Shown one piece after another: positions 42,455-51,780 of a DNA stretch of 64,000 bases. The DNA is from Neocallimastix lanati (nom. inval.) (lineage: Eukaryota; Neocallimastigomycota; Neocallimastigomycetes; Neocallimastigales; Neocallimastigaceae), in the NCBI GenBank assembly GCA_016946835.1, contig JACVTC010000068.1, positions 246,501 through 310,500 on the forward strand, read 5' to 3'. Every line of letters begins with the position of its first letter. The first letter of the stretch is position 1. Under the pieces are notes generated by a model that saw nothing but the letters and a program-made list of their open reading frames with translations, had not been told where the DNA came from and did not search any database. The position numbers were made by a program, and so were the translations under genes.

Positions 42455-42751
42455 ACAAATAAAATAAATAAATTTAAATAAATATTTATTAATTAAATAT
42501 TTAAAATATAACTAGTTATATACAAAACATAAAAATATAAATATATTCATAAGTTTATTTAAATGTTACACATTTATGTAATTGTAAATTTATACACGTG
42601 TATATAAGAAATTCATGTAAATCATATTATTATATAATAATATTTTATTATATATATTTTATTATTCATGAATTATTAAATTGAGAATTCTTTATTAATT
42701 AAAAATAAATAAAAATTATTAATTAAAACTAAATTAATAATTGTGCCAGCC

Positions 42752-42752
42752 G

Positions 42753-42790
<38 letters not shown>
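42752..42790. repeat. (ATT)n microsatellite
   Basis: Uninterrupted ATT repeats lying between GCCAGCCG and the end of the copia-E 3' LTR (ttaaccgactatcgg). Confidence 0.9.
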
Positions 42791-42797
<7 letters not shown>

Positions 42798-42908
42798 CGA
42801 CTATCGGTAGAAACTCGCGAATGTTTATAAAAAATTAATATTCTATTTATTTATTTATATTAAAGAACTCCGTACATTAATTTATTAATGTAAAGTTATA
42901 TTTATATG
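42791..42908 (-). mobile_element. copia-E 3' LTR, left part
   Basis: Nearly identical to 56951-57072 (accgactatcggtagaaac, gaactccgtacattaattta). Interrupted at ATATG by copia-3; the sequence resumes at 48146-48182, where gypsy-C has entered. Confidence 0.85.
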
Positions 42909-43135
42909 TGTTAAATATTGTGGCAGTGTTTAGATACAAAATACTAAATATACATTTTAATACATTATCAATTACATTGTAAATATAAATTTATATAACT
43001 ATTAAAAAAAATAATAATCTTAGAAGTAAGAAATAAATAAATAAAAAAGTAAACAAATAAAAACATAAGTTCATCTGAAATTATATTAAGAATTTTTATT
43101 AATATTTATTGTGTATTCCAAACCTAAACTTAATA
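42909..43135 (+). mobile_element. copia-3 5' LTR
   Basis: TGTTAAATATTGTGGCAGTG ... AACCTAAACTTAATA, 227 bp; partner of 47912-48145. Confidence 0.92.
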
Positions 43136-43149
43136 GATTAAGAGTCTCA
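43136..43149 (+). promoter_or_regulatory. copia-3 primer-binding site
   Basis: GATTAAGAGTCTCA directly after the LTR; the same 14-mer occurs in copia-D and copia-5 and, with one change, in copia-E. Confidence 0.75.
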
Positions 43150-43385
43150 ACGACTCTATGTAAGGTATTATTGTATTATTTGGTTATATAATTTAGTTTT
43201 ACAAAAGACTTTACTTTGAAATCACTAAATTAATTTCAAAATTTAAATATTGAAATTTACATTATAAAATTAAAAATTAAAAATTTTGATTAAAATTTAA
43301 ACAAAGGATTTAAAATTTTAAAACAATTAAAATTAATAAATTATTAATCAAAATTTAAATTTTATAAATTAAATAAACATAAAAC

Positions 43386-44234
43386 ATGGATTCTAAAAAT
43401 AATGAGTTCTCTAACTCATCAAACAATATAGCTAGTACCAGTAATAATTCAAGAGAAAAAGAAACCTTGGATAATTCTGAACTGGTAAATAAAGGTTTAC
43501 AAAAACTTTTAGAAGCTATAAACAACAATAATCATAATAATCTTGAACAAATAACAAACGCATTTATAAAAACCATTGAAAATATGAAAATAAGAAGTAA
43601 TAATGAAGACAATAATAGTATCAATGTAAATACTAAAGGTGATGAAGGAACAAATAATGTTCCTTTTCACATTAAAAACTTTCATTTAACTTCTATTAAT
43701 TTTCAACAATGGTATAAACCTTTAGTACATCACCTTATTTCAACGGATTTAATAAATTTCATTGAAGTCCAAAAGGAAACTAAATCAATGAATCAACTGG
43801 AAATTAAAAAGGATAATAAAACCCAGTCAATAATTGAATCTAGTCTTGATGAAGAGGGAAATGATGTACTAAAAGGATGTAAAACAGCGTTTGAAATGAT
43901 GAGTAGATTAAAAGAAAGATATTATCAAACAGGTCAATCCTATATTGATAATATCAATAAACAAATTAAATGCTTAAAAATTGAAGATAATGATTTTTTA
44001 AGCTATATACATAAAATGGACGAATTATATAACCTTAGAAAAACAGAATGTGATAAATTAAATAAAGAATCACTAGATGATATTTATAAAATAACTCACA
44101 TTTTTAAGGAACTTATAAATACCAGAATACATCCTTTATTTGTCTATTTGGTTGATTGCAATTCTTATGACGAATTTAAAGAAAAAAATGTACAAATTAA
44201 ATTCGCTGATGGTAACAATAAAGAATTTAACTGA
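43386..44234 (+). CDS. copia-3 Gag
   Basis: 282 codons from ATG. The asparagine/serine-rich N-terminus is followed by a UBN2-type Gag: NFQQWYKPLVHHLISTDLIN, CKTAFEMMSRLKERYYQTGQ, LSYIHKMDELYNLRK. Gag builds the cytoplasmic particle. It stops at 44232-44234. The zinc knuckle CYICEKYGHITKNC (44361-44402) lies just downstream in the +1 frame together with pol, so a frame change between Gag and Pol occurs in the AATTTAACTGATAA region; I cannot tell a programmed shift from an indel. Confidence 0.88.
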   Translation: MDSKNNEFSNSSNNIASTSNNSREKETLDNSELVNKGLQKLLEAINNNNHNNLEQITNAFIKTIENMKIRSNNEDNNSINVNTKGDEGTNNVPFHIKNFHLTSINFQQWYKPLVHHLISTDLINFIEVQKETKSMNQLEIKKDNKTQSIIESSLDEEGNDVLKGCKTAFEMMSRLKERYYQTGQSYIDNINKQIKCLKIEDNDFLSYIHKMDELYNLRKTECDKLNKESLDDIYKITHIFKELINTRIHPLFVYLVDCNSYDEFKEKNVQIKFADGNNKEFN

Positions 44235-45549
44235 TAATAATAATTTCGATAAATATAATAACAATATAAACAGAGTCCAAATGGGTAAGTTACCATACAA
44301 CTTCAACTTTGATAAAAATAAAAATCAAAGAGAAAAGGTCCATATAGAAGACAACTATTGTTACATATGTGAAAAATATGGACACATAACTAAGAATTGC
44401 TATAAAATTAAAACCAACCAAAGCAATTCAAGTAATAATAAGATAAATAAAGGTAGAAAAAGAAAATTAAAGTTAAAAACTAAAAAATATAATAAAATAC
44501 TTAAATCATGTAATGTTGAAAATAAAATTAAAAAACACACTAATCAACATTCTGATTCTGATTCAGATGTTATAAAATCATTAAATTTTAATTCTAATTA
44601 TGTCTCTTGTTCCCTCGCAAAAAATGATTTCATAAAAGGCCACAACAAGAAGAGAAAATTCGAAGATATAGATACCTCCAAAAATCCGAATATATCCTCT
44701 ACCTCTTGGATTATTGATAGTGGAACTGCTATCAATTTAATAAAAGACTGTAATAAATTAACAAATGTTAAGGAAATTGAAGAAAGAACAATTACTTATG
44801 CTAATGGAACTACTGAAATTATAAAATATGTTGGAATGTACAAAGGGGAATATAAAAATAAGATTTTTTCCATACCAAATGTTTATTTCGCATCGAATAT
44901 AAAAAATAATTTAATTTCGCCAAACCATATATTAAATATGGGTTTTGAACTAAACATTAGAAAAATTAGAAATAAGAAGGTACTAACTATCACAAAGAAT
45001 AATAAATATATTATTAATCTCAACTCAAACAATGAAGGTTTATTTGTAATGAAATCAAAAGATTTACAAACTAACAATGATGTAAATTATGTTGACGGGT
45101 ATAGATTGCTAGTAAATCATATTGAACATAACCTTTGGCATGCCAGACTTGGCCATTTTGTAAATAAGGAATTAGAAAATTATGTTAAGGATCATACCCA
45201 AAATAAGCACATTTGTAAACAATGCAAAATTAGTAAAATGAAAAGGGCAAAGTTCAACACGTCAACAAATAAAACAACAAATCCTTTGGAATTGGTCCAC
45301 ACAGATGTCGTTGGCAAGCTCAAAATATCGAACAGTGGATTCAAATTTTATGTTACCTTTTTAGACGATTATTCGAGAAAATGTTGGGTATATCCCATTA
45401 AAGCTAAAAATGAAGTCTTAGGAAAATTTATGGATTTTTACAAATTAATGAAAAATGTCTATGGATACCATATTAAAATACTGAAGTCTGATAGAGGTCT
45501 CGAATATATAAACAACAATTTTCTAATTTCGTTCATGAAAATGGTATAA
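44235..45549 (+). pseudogene. copia-3 nucleocapsid, protease and integrase core
   Basis: This frame (open from 44140) has the CCHC knuckle, a lysine-rich region, then the protease at about 44706: SWIIDSGTAINLIKDC (D-S-G). Next come the integrase zinc finger, LWHARLGHF and HICKQCKISKMKRAKFN (HHCC), and the core with LVHTDVVGKL (first Asp) and ILKSDRGLEY (second Asp). It ends at a frame break before the catalytic Glu. Confidence 0.9.
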
Positions 45550-46430
45550 AATTTATCCATTCTGAAGCTGGCGCACATGAACAAAATGGTAAAGCAGAAC
45601 GCTTAAACCAAACATTAAATAATTGCTCCAAAACGTTATTAAATTAGGCAAAACTTCCTCTTTGTTTCTGGGATGAGGCTATTGTTGTAGCTGCAAAATT
45701 ATACAACTTAAATCCTCATCAAGGAAATAATAATTTAGTTCCGGACGATGTCTTCTTCAATAAATTGTCAGATATTTCAAACCTAAAAGTTTTCGGATGC
45801 AAAGTAGCGTTCTTCAATAATTATAAAAGGGATAAATACGAAAATAACGCAAAGCAAGGTATTTTTTTGGGTTATTCTAATGATTCAACTGGGTACAAGA
45901 TTTTAGATATAGACACTAACTCTATCATCACTGCTAGGGATGTCTATTTTTTTGAAAATCTACCAGGCACTATTAATACTCCTTTTTTTACTAATAAAAT
46001 TATTAGTTCACTACTGGAAGCATCCACTTCATCAATTGAGGGGGAAAGGTCGTCAAGCATAATTAATATTAATAAAACAGGACAATTGTATAAAGTGGAT
46101 CACAACGAAGATACAAAAAATGATTTACATATTCCAGTTGAAAAGTCGGATGATGGAAAATTATCAATAAATAATAAAGAGAATAATATATTATGTGTTA
46201 AAACAAATGTTCCTCAAACATATAAACAAGCGTTAGAATCAGCTGATCGTGAAAAATGGAAAATAGCGATAGCTAAAGAATTTAAAAATATTTATGATAA
46301 TCATGTCACAACAGTTGTTGACAGTAGTGAAATACCTAAAGATGCAAATATACTTGATGGTACATGTGTATTCACGATTAAAGATGACGGAACAAGAAAA
46401 GCCAGGTTTGTAATTAGAGGCTTCAAATAA
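45550..46430 (+). pseudogene. copia-3 integrase C-terminal part and RT start
   Basis: GAHEQNGKAERLNQT holds the integrase Glu. A TAG follows near 45645, then FWDEAIVVAAKLYN and, from 45765, VFGCKVAFFNNYKRDKYENN and QGIFLGYSNDSTGYKI (copia integrase C-terminal domain). A linker leads to the RT N-terminus: QALESADREKWKIAIAKEF and GTRKARFVIRGFK, ended by TAA (CAA to TAA in K-Q/stop) at about 46428. Confidence 0.88.
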
Positions 46431-47720
46431 ATTAAAGGGAAGGATTTCATTGACACATATGCTCCGACTTTACAATCTGATAGTTTAAGAATTACTATCG
46501 CCATAGCATCTATAATGAATTGGAATATAATTCAAATCGATATAAAAGCAGCATATCTAAATGCTGAATTGAAAGAAAAAATATTTGTAAAAATTCCAGA
46601 AGGAGACAAGAATTTTAATAAAGAGAAATATTGGTTATTAAATAAAGCTTTGTACGGCTTAAAACAAAGCGGAAGAGCTTGGAATAAGGAAATTACAAAA
46701 TTTCTAAAAAGTATAGGATTACATCAATTAGATACTGACGAATGTATATTTTGTAAGTATAATAAGAATCATAAATTATATGCAATTTTAAATTTATACG
46801 TTGATGACATATTATTAACCGGTAATGAAGATGAAATTAAAGAAATTATCAACAAAATTAAAAGAAAATACAAAATATCTAAAGAATCAATTGCTAATAA
46901 AATCATTGGTATTAATATTATGAAAGCTAAAAAGGGCTATAAAATTAATCAAAAGGATTATATTGATAAAATCGTCAAAAAATACATGATGCATAAAACT
47001 AAAAGAATCTATACTCCATGCCATAGGATAACTATGGAACAAAGGGAAAATTCCAGGTTGGTAGATGTAACCAGTTACAAATCACTTTTAAGAGCATTAC
47101 TTTATATTGCTGTTAAAACGAGATTGGATATAGCATTCTCGGTAAATCAACTTGCCAGAAACTGTGAAAAGCCAACGAAAGCTGATTATGATTCTGCTAT
47201 GATGACCTTGCAATACTTAAAATCAACAAAAGAAAAGTCAATTTACTATAATGGTAATGAAACTTTAGTTGGATATTCTGACTCAGACTGGGGAGGTGAT
47301 GAATCAACAAGAAGATCAACAAGTGGTTTTATATTCCTCTTGGGAAATGCTCCAATAGCTTGGAAATCACAAACACAAAAATGTATTACATTATCTTCTG
47401 CCGAAGCAGAATGTGTTAGTCTCATTGAATGCACTAAACATACATTAAAATTAAAAAAAATCATAAAAGAAATTACTAACAAAGAATTAAATATAAAGAT
47501 CTTTGTAAATAATAATGCATGTAAAGCTATGGTTGAAAGTGAAAATGCCAGAGGCAGAATAAAACATATGGACATAAAGTACAAATTCATTTACGAAAAT
47601 ATAACAAAAAACAAAATAAATTTGGAAAAGATCGAGTCCAATAAAATGGCAGCAGATCCACTTACTAAATGTATTTCCGGACCAAAAATGTCCATCTATT
47701 CTAAATACATATTCGATTAA
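46431..47720 (+). CDS. copia-3 reverse transcriptase and RNase H
   Basis: After the TAA the frame continues as IKGKDFIDTYAPTLQSDSLR and, from the ATG at 46515, 401 codons: IQIDIKAAYLNAELKEKIF, ALYGLKQSGRAWN, the catalytic LYVDDILLTGNEDE (YVDD), then RNase H with YSDSDWGGDESTRRSTSGF, WKSQTQKCITLSSAEAE and FVNNNACKAM. The internal ATG is probably not a real start; only the TAA separates it from the RT N-terminus. Confidence 0.92.
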   Translation: MKGKDFIDTYAPTLQSDSLRITIAIASIMNWNIIQIDIKAAYLNAELKEKIFVKIPEGDKNFNKEKYWLLNKALYGLKQSGRAWNKEITKFLKSIGLHQLDTDECIFCKYNKNHKLYAILNLYVDDILLTGNEDEIKEIINKIKRKYKISKESIANKIIGINIMKAKKGYKINQKDYIDKIVKKYMMHKTKRIYTPCHRITMEQRENSRLVDVTSYKSLLRALLYIAVKTRLDIAFSVNQLARNCEKPTKADYDSAMMTLQYLKSTKEKSIYYNGNETLVGYSDSDWGGDESTRRSTSGFIFLLGNAPIAWKSQTQKCITLSSAEAECVSLIECTKHTLKLKKIIKEITNKELNIKIFVNNNACKAMVESENARGRIKHMDIKYKFIYENITKNKINLEKIESNKMAADPLTKCISGPKMSIYSKYIFD

Positions 47721-47839
47721 AAGAAAAATATATATTTATATTCATATATTCTTAAAACTCTATTCGTATCTATATTAATATTACTAATTTTTATATTATA
47801 TCATATAATATTTACTGATGACATTTATTAATATCTTAA

Positions 47840-47887
<48 letters not shown>

Positions 47888-47911
47888 ATGTAATTTCTAA
47901 TGTAGGGGGAA

Positions 47912-48145
47912 TGTTAAATATTGTGGAAGTGTTTAGATACAAAATACTAAATATACATTTTAATACATTATCAATTACATTGTAAATATAAATTTATATA
48001 ACTATAAAAAAAAAAAAAAAATAATAATCTTAGAAGTAAGAAATAAATAAATAAAAAAGTAAACAAATAAAAACATAAGTTCATCTGAAATTATATTAAG
48101 AATTTTTATTAATATTTATTGTGTATTCCAAACCTAAACTTAATA
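47912..48145 (+). mobile_element. copia-3 3' LTR
   Basis: TGTTAAATATTGTGGAAGTG ... CTTAATA, followed by the ATATG target duplication and the continuation of the copia-E LTR (48146-48182). Confidence 0.92.
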
Positions 48146-48182
48146 ATATGAATAGAAATAAATTTATAATTTAATTACATAG

Positions 48183-48569
48183 TGATATAAAACAAATATG
48201 TGTAGTAACATATTTGTATATTTAATAATAATTATTAAATATTAAATTTATATCTTTTTGATAATAAATTATTTTATTTTATTTTATTTCAATATGTATT
48301 ATTATAATAATAATAATTATAATACTTTAATTCATATAAAATTTATATATTTCTATATATTAGAATATATAATTAATATATTACCTATTTCTTATAAATA
48401 GATTAGATTATTTATATTAGAAATAGAGAACTCGCTTGTAAATTTTTAGGAATTAGAATTATTATTTTAATTGTACGAATATTATAATATTATTAATAAA
48501 ATTTACTAAACTACCATTATTTAAAACCCACTGCTTATAAATTATTGCACATAAAAGTCCCGCATATCA
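48183..48569 (+). mobile_element. gypsy-C 5' LTR
   Basis: TGATATAAAACAAATATGTG ... CATAAAAGTCCCGCATATCA. Its first 35 nt contain a perfect hairpin, ACAAATATGT/ACATATTTGT with loop GTAGTA (48192-48217). Family C; other copies at 14047-14747 and 26729-27090. Confidence 0.88.
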
Positions 48570-48574
48570 AAAAT

Positions 48575-48591
48575 TGGTGGAGATATCGGGG
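48575..48591 (+). promoter_or_regulatory. gypsy-C primer-binding site
   Basis: TGGTGGAGATATCGGGG, five bases after the LTR. It is the complement of a tRNA 3' end reading CCCCGATATCTCCACCA; I cannot assign the tRNA. Confidence 0.7.
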
Positions 48592-49238
48592 ATGTGCAAT
48601 AGTGTTGTTATATTGTTTTAAAAAAAAAAAATAAATAAATTTGAGGATTAATTATACATATTAAATATTATATTTTATTTTTTTTTATAATTGGTTATTG
48701 AGCTGGTTATAATTAATAATAATAAATCATTAAATAACACAAAACTCATTTAAATTATTAAAAGGGATATATAATTAGAGACAAATGGGAATTCGGACCA
48801 GAATAAAAACGAACAAGTCTTTAATTTTCCTTTATATTAAAATTATTAAAATAGGATTAGTTATAATTGTTCAGTAATAATATTTTAGTTGAATAGTAAT
48901 AATAATAATTATATAAAAAAAAAAAAAAAAAAAATTATATAATTATTCTATATATAGGATAATAATTATTTGTATATAATATTAATAGAGTTAGCAATAA
49001 CAAAATAAAAGAGTAGAATAATAAATTATTTCACAATAGAATTATAAAAAAAAAAAAAATTTAAATAAAATAAGAGATTAGTTATATATATGAAAAAAAA
49101 AATTTATATTTAATAACTAGGAATAGGATATAAAATAAAATAAATATAGAAAGTGTTATTGGTATTTATTATTAGTTATTTAACCAAAACGCAATAACGA
49201 ATTAAAACGAAAAAAAAAAAAATATTTAACTTTCTTTT
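48592..49238. other. gypsy-C leader
   Basis: Untranslated AT-rich leader of about 650 bp with several A-runs; no ORF. Confidence 0.6.
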
Positions 49239-50288
49239 ATGAGAAGTAGTAGTAGTAGTAGTAGTAGTGAACATATTAGTAGTGATTATAATAGTATCAA
49301 CAGCACTATGTCAGACGTAGATACAAAAACTCTTCCAAGGATTGGTGGATCTCGTAGGGATGCGGAACTTTGGAAATTTAGGATCAATGACTGGTTTAAG
49401 AGAGAAGGCATTACTACTGATGAAAATAAATTTAGTTATATTATTGCCGCTGCTGAAGACGACATTGTAAGAGTGTTGAAAGAAAAAGAAGCAGAAGTAA
49501 ATAGACCTCTTACATTAGATGAATGTGTAAAACTAATAAAGAAAAAGTATTGGAGAGAAAACCAAAAAGATAATAAATTACGTCAATTAAAACGTATTAT
49601 TATCGAACCAAACGAAACCGTATATGAATTCAATACCAGGTATTTAGAATTATACGACCTACTAAAGACAGAGGATAGAGCATCTATTTCGGTTATAGAT
49701 TATGAAAATGCTCTTAGACCTAGGACTCAGATTTATACTAAAATAGCTATGGAGGAATGTGATTCCCTAGAAGACGCTTGTAGTAAAGCAGAAAAATATG
49801 AGAAAATATTACAGGAATCACATTACAATAGGAATAATAGGAGGAATGAAAGAAATAATAATTATAGCATTTATTCCCCTATGAATCAACCTGTTCCTAA
49901 TCTTGTAAATAATTCCAATAATTCATGGAAAAGAAATGGTCTGAATTTTAGAAACAATAGGAATACTTCCACGAACATGCCTACCAATTTCATTCATCGA
50001 AATAATCATAATATGCCAAATAATTTTAATAATAATGGAATCAATAACCCATATAATATAAATAATAATTATTTAAATAATAGAAACAATAATAATTATA
50101 AAATTAACAACAATCAAATACCTAATAATGATGGAATGGATGACTTGGTAAATAGAATGCAGAGTTTACAGATTAAAACATGCTATTTCTGTAACCAACC
50201 TGGTCATCTTGTTAAGGATTGTACTGAATTAGCCAAAATTAAACAAGATCCAAATTTTATAAATTATTTTAATTTACAAAAAAGCTGA
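49239..50288 (+). CDS. gypsy-C Gag
   Basis: 349 codons. A serine-rich N-terminus (MRSSSSSSSSEH), then the capsid DAELWKFRINDWFKREGITT, DDIVRVLKEKEAEVNRPLTL, KKYWRENQKDNKLRQLKR and PNETVYEFNTRYLELYDLLK, then an N-rich basic region and a CCHC zinc knuckle CYFCNQPGHLVKDC (50181-50222). A second ATG at 49310 (MSDVDTKTLPRIGG) is where similarity to the copy at 27.7 kb is strongest. The frame is intact. Pol continues in the -1 frame from about 50285 (KLNDGRRQTSHNQ). Confidence 0.92.
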   Translation: MRSSSSSSSSEHISSDYNSINSTMSDVDTKTLPRIGGSRRDAELWKFRINDWFKREGITTDENKFSYIIAAAEDDIVRVLKEKEAEVNRPLTLDECVKLIKKKYWRENQKDNKLRQLKRIIIEPNETVYEFNTRYLELYDLLKTEDRASISVIDYENALRPRTQIYTKIAMEECDSLEDACSKAEKYEKILQESHYNRNNRRNERNNNYSIYSPMNQPVPNLVNNSNNSWKRNGLNFRNNRNTSTNMPTNFIHRNNHNMPNNFNNNGINNPYNINNNYLNNRNNNNYKINNNQIPNNDGMDDLVNRMQSLQIKTCYFCNQPGHLVKDCTELAKIKQDPNFINYFNLQKS

Positions 50289-51115
50289 ATGATGGAAGAA
50301 GGCAAACTTCCCATAATCAAATTGCCACTTCTCCAGTAATAACTGCAGCAACATGGAACAATAATTATGATGCAATTATTGCTGTAGCAAAACGTAGTAG
50401 AGATGAAAAATATGCATCTCTACCTAAGGCAAAAAGAAATTATAAAAACAATAATAATATTAAAATAAATAATAACAATTACAATAACAATATAAATGAA
50501 AATAACAATAACGATTTAAATATAAGTGATAATGTTAACAATAATATCTTATACAATTTACGAAATCGTAAAATCCTAAAACCAAATTTAAATAATAATA
50601 TTAAGAATAATATTAATAATAAAGGAAGCAATAATAATAATGAAAATAATAACAATAATAATATTAATGAAAATTTAATTAATAATAATTCAAGTAATTA
50701 TAATATCAATAATGATACATCCAACTTGACTACAAATAATAATAATAATAATAATAGTAATAATATAAATAATAATAATAATAATAAAAATAATAAAAAT
50801 AATAAAAATAATAAAAATGACACGTTGGAAAACAAAATTGACATAGATTCAGTGGAATTAAATATACCTGCATCTAATATTGGTAATAAATTTAACGATA
50901 AAAATAATAGTACAAAAATATTGGAACAAAATAATAAAAAAAAAAAAAACTACTAGGGTAGGCCAAATCATTAAATTATTAGAGGGTATTGAACCTTATG
51001 ATATTATAGAAGAATTACAAAATACCCCAGCAAATATTACTTTGGATCAATTAATAGGTATAAATAGTGCCCTACGTTCAGATATCACTAAAAGTTTTAA
51101 AAAGAACTGAGGATG
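50289..51115 (+). pseudogene. gypsy-C gag-protease linker, asparagine-rich
   Basis: In the -1 frame: VITAATWNNNYDAIIAVAKR and YASLPKAKRN, then long asparagine runs encoded by AAT/AAC. A frameshift in the A-run at about 50937-50950 leads to TRVGQIIKLLEGIEPYDIIE and LDQLIGINSALRSDITKSF, which precedes the protease. Low complexity, prone to slippage. Confidence 0.8.
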
Positions 51116-51780
51116 ATGATGCAGTGGTAGGATGTGCAGAATATCATAATGATATAGAAGAATTTGAAATAGTAAATAATCCTACCCACTGCTACGCTAC
51201 AAGAGAAATTCAAGAACACGATATTGCTATTGTCAATGGTACGGTTAATGGTCATTCTGCTGCTGTATTAATTGATGGTGGTAGTAATACAAATTTGGTA
51301 ACCAGAAATTTTCTAAATAAAAATATTAAAAATTATACCATAGTTGGTTCTACTTCTGGTAGAGTGCATCAGGCATTATCTAATACGGAAGAACGTGTTT
51401 ATGAAATGGTAAAATTAGAAGTACAAATTGGTACTCTAAAAATTAATGCAGTCTTTAGAGTATTTGATAATGATGACTCAATATTTGATATAATAATTAA
51501 TTTAAAAACTCAAGCAGATTATAAATTATTAGTAGATGCAGATAGTAAATATTTATACGTAAAAAGTGGTATTAATAATGTTAATGGTGTGTTTACCTTT
51601 AGTGCGGTCCCATTGGTTCCTTTAGAAGATGTACATGAACTTCATACACAGTGTATGTTTTGTTATATATTAGAGAATAATACTAGTATTAATAATGTAA
51701 TTAGTACCAATAAAATTAATACAACTAATAAAAATAAAATTTTGGAAGAATTAATCAGCAATATAGATATCAAAGATTGA
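51067..51780 (+). CDS. gypsy-C aspartic protease
   Basis: The folded part runs from about 51200: IAIVNGTVNGHSAAVLIDGG and SNTNLVTRNFL, with D-G-G in place of the usual D-S/T-G, then a flap region RVYEMVKLEVQIGTLKINAV and DIIINLKT. The frame ends with a TGA at 51778, directly before the RT. Whether DGG is active in this lineage cannot be judged from sequence alone. Confidence 0.8.
   Translation: MPYVQISLKVLKRTEDDDAVVGCAEYHNDIEEFEIVNNPTHCYATREIQEHDIAIVNGTVNGHSAAVLIDGGSNTNLVTRNFLNKNIKNYTIVGSTSGRVHQALSNTEERVYEMVKLEVQIGTLKINAVFRVFDNDDSIFDIIINLKTQADYKLLVDADSKYLYVKSGINNVNGVFTFSAVPLVPLEDVHELHTQCMFCYILENNTSINNVISTNKINTTNKNKILEELISNIDIKD

Larger units (their letters stand above)
42909..48145 (+). mobile_element. 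copia-3, nearly complete Ty1/copia retrotransposon
   Basis: Complete structure: 5' LTR 42909-43135, tRNA-Lys-type primer site 43136-43149, gag, protease, integrase, RT, RNase H, an A34 tract at 47848-47881, polypurine tract gtaggggga and 3' LTR 47912-48145. Target duplication ATATG at 42904-42908 and 48146-48150. The LTRs differ essentially by one substitution and A-run lengths, so insertion was recent. Yet pol has a frame break in the integrase (about 45535), a TAG at about 45645 and a TAA at about 46430. Confidence 0.93.
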
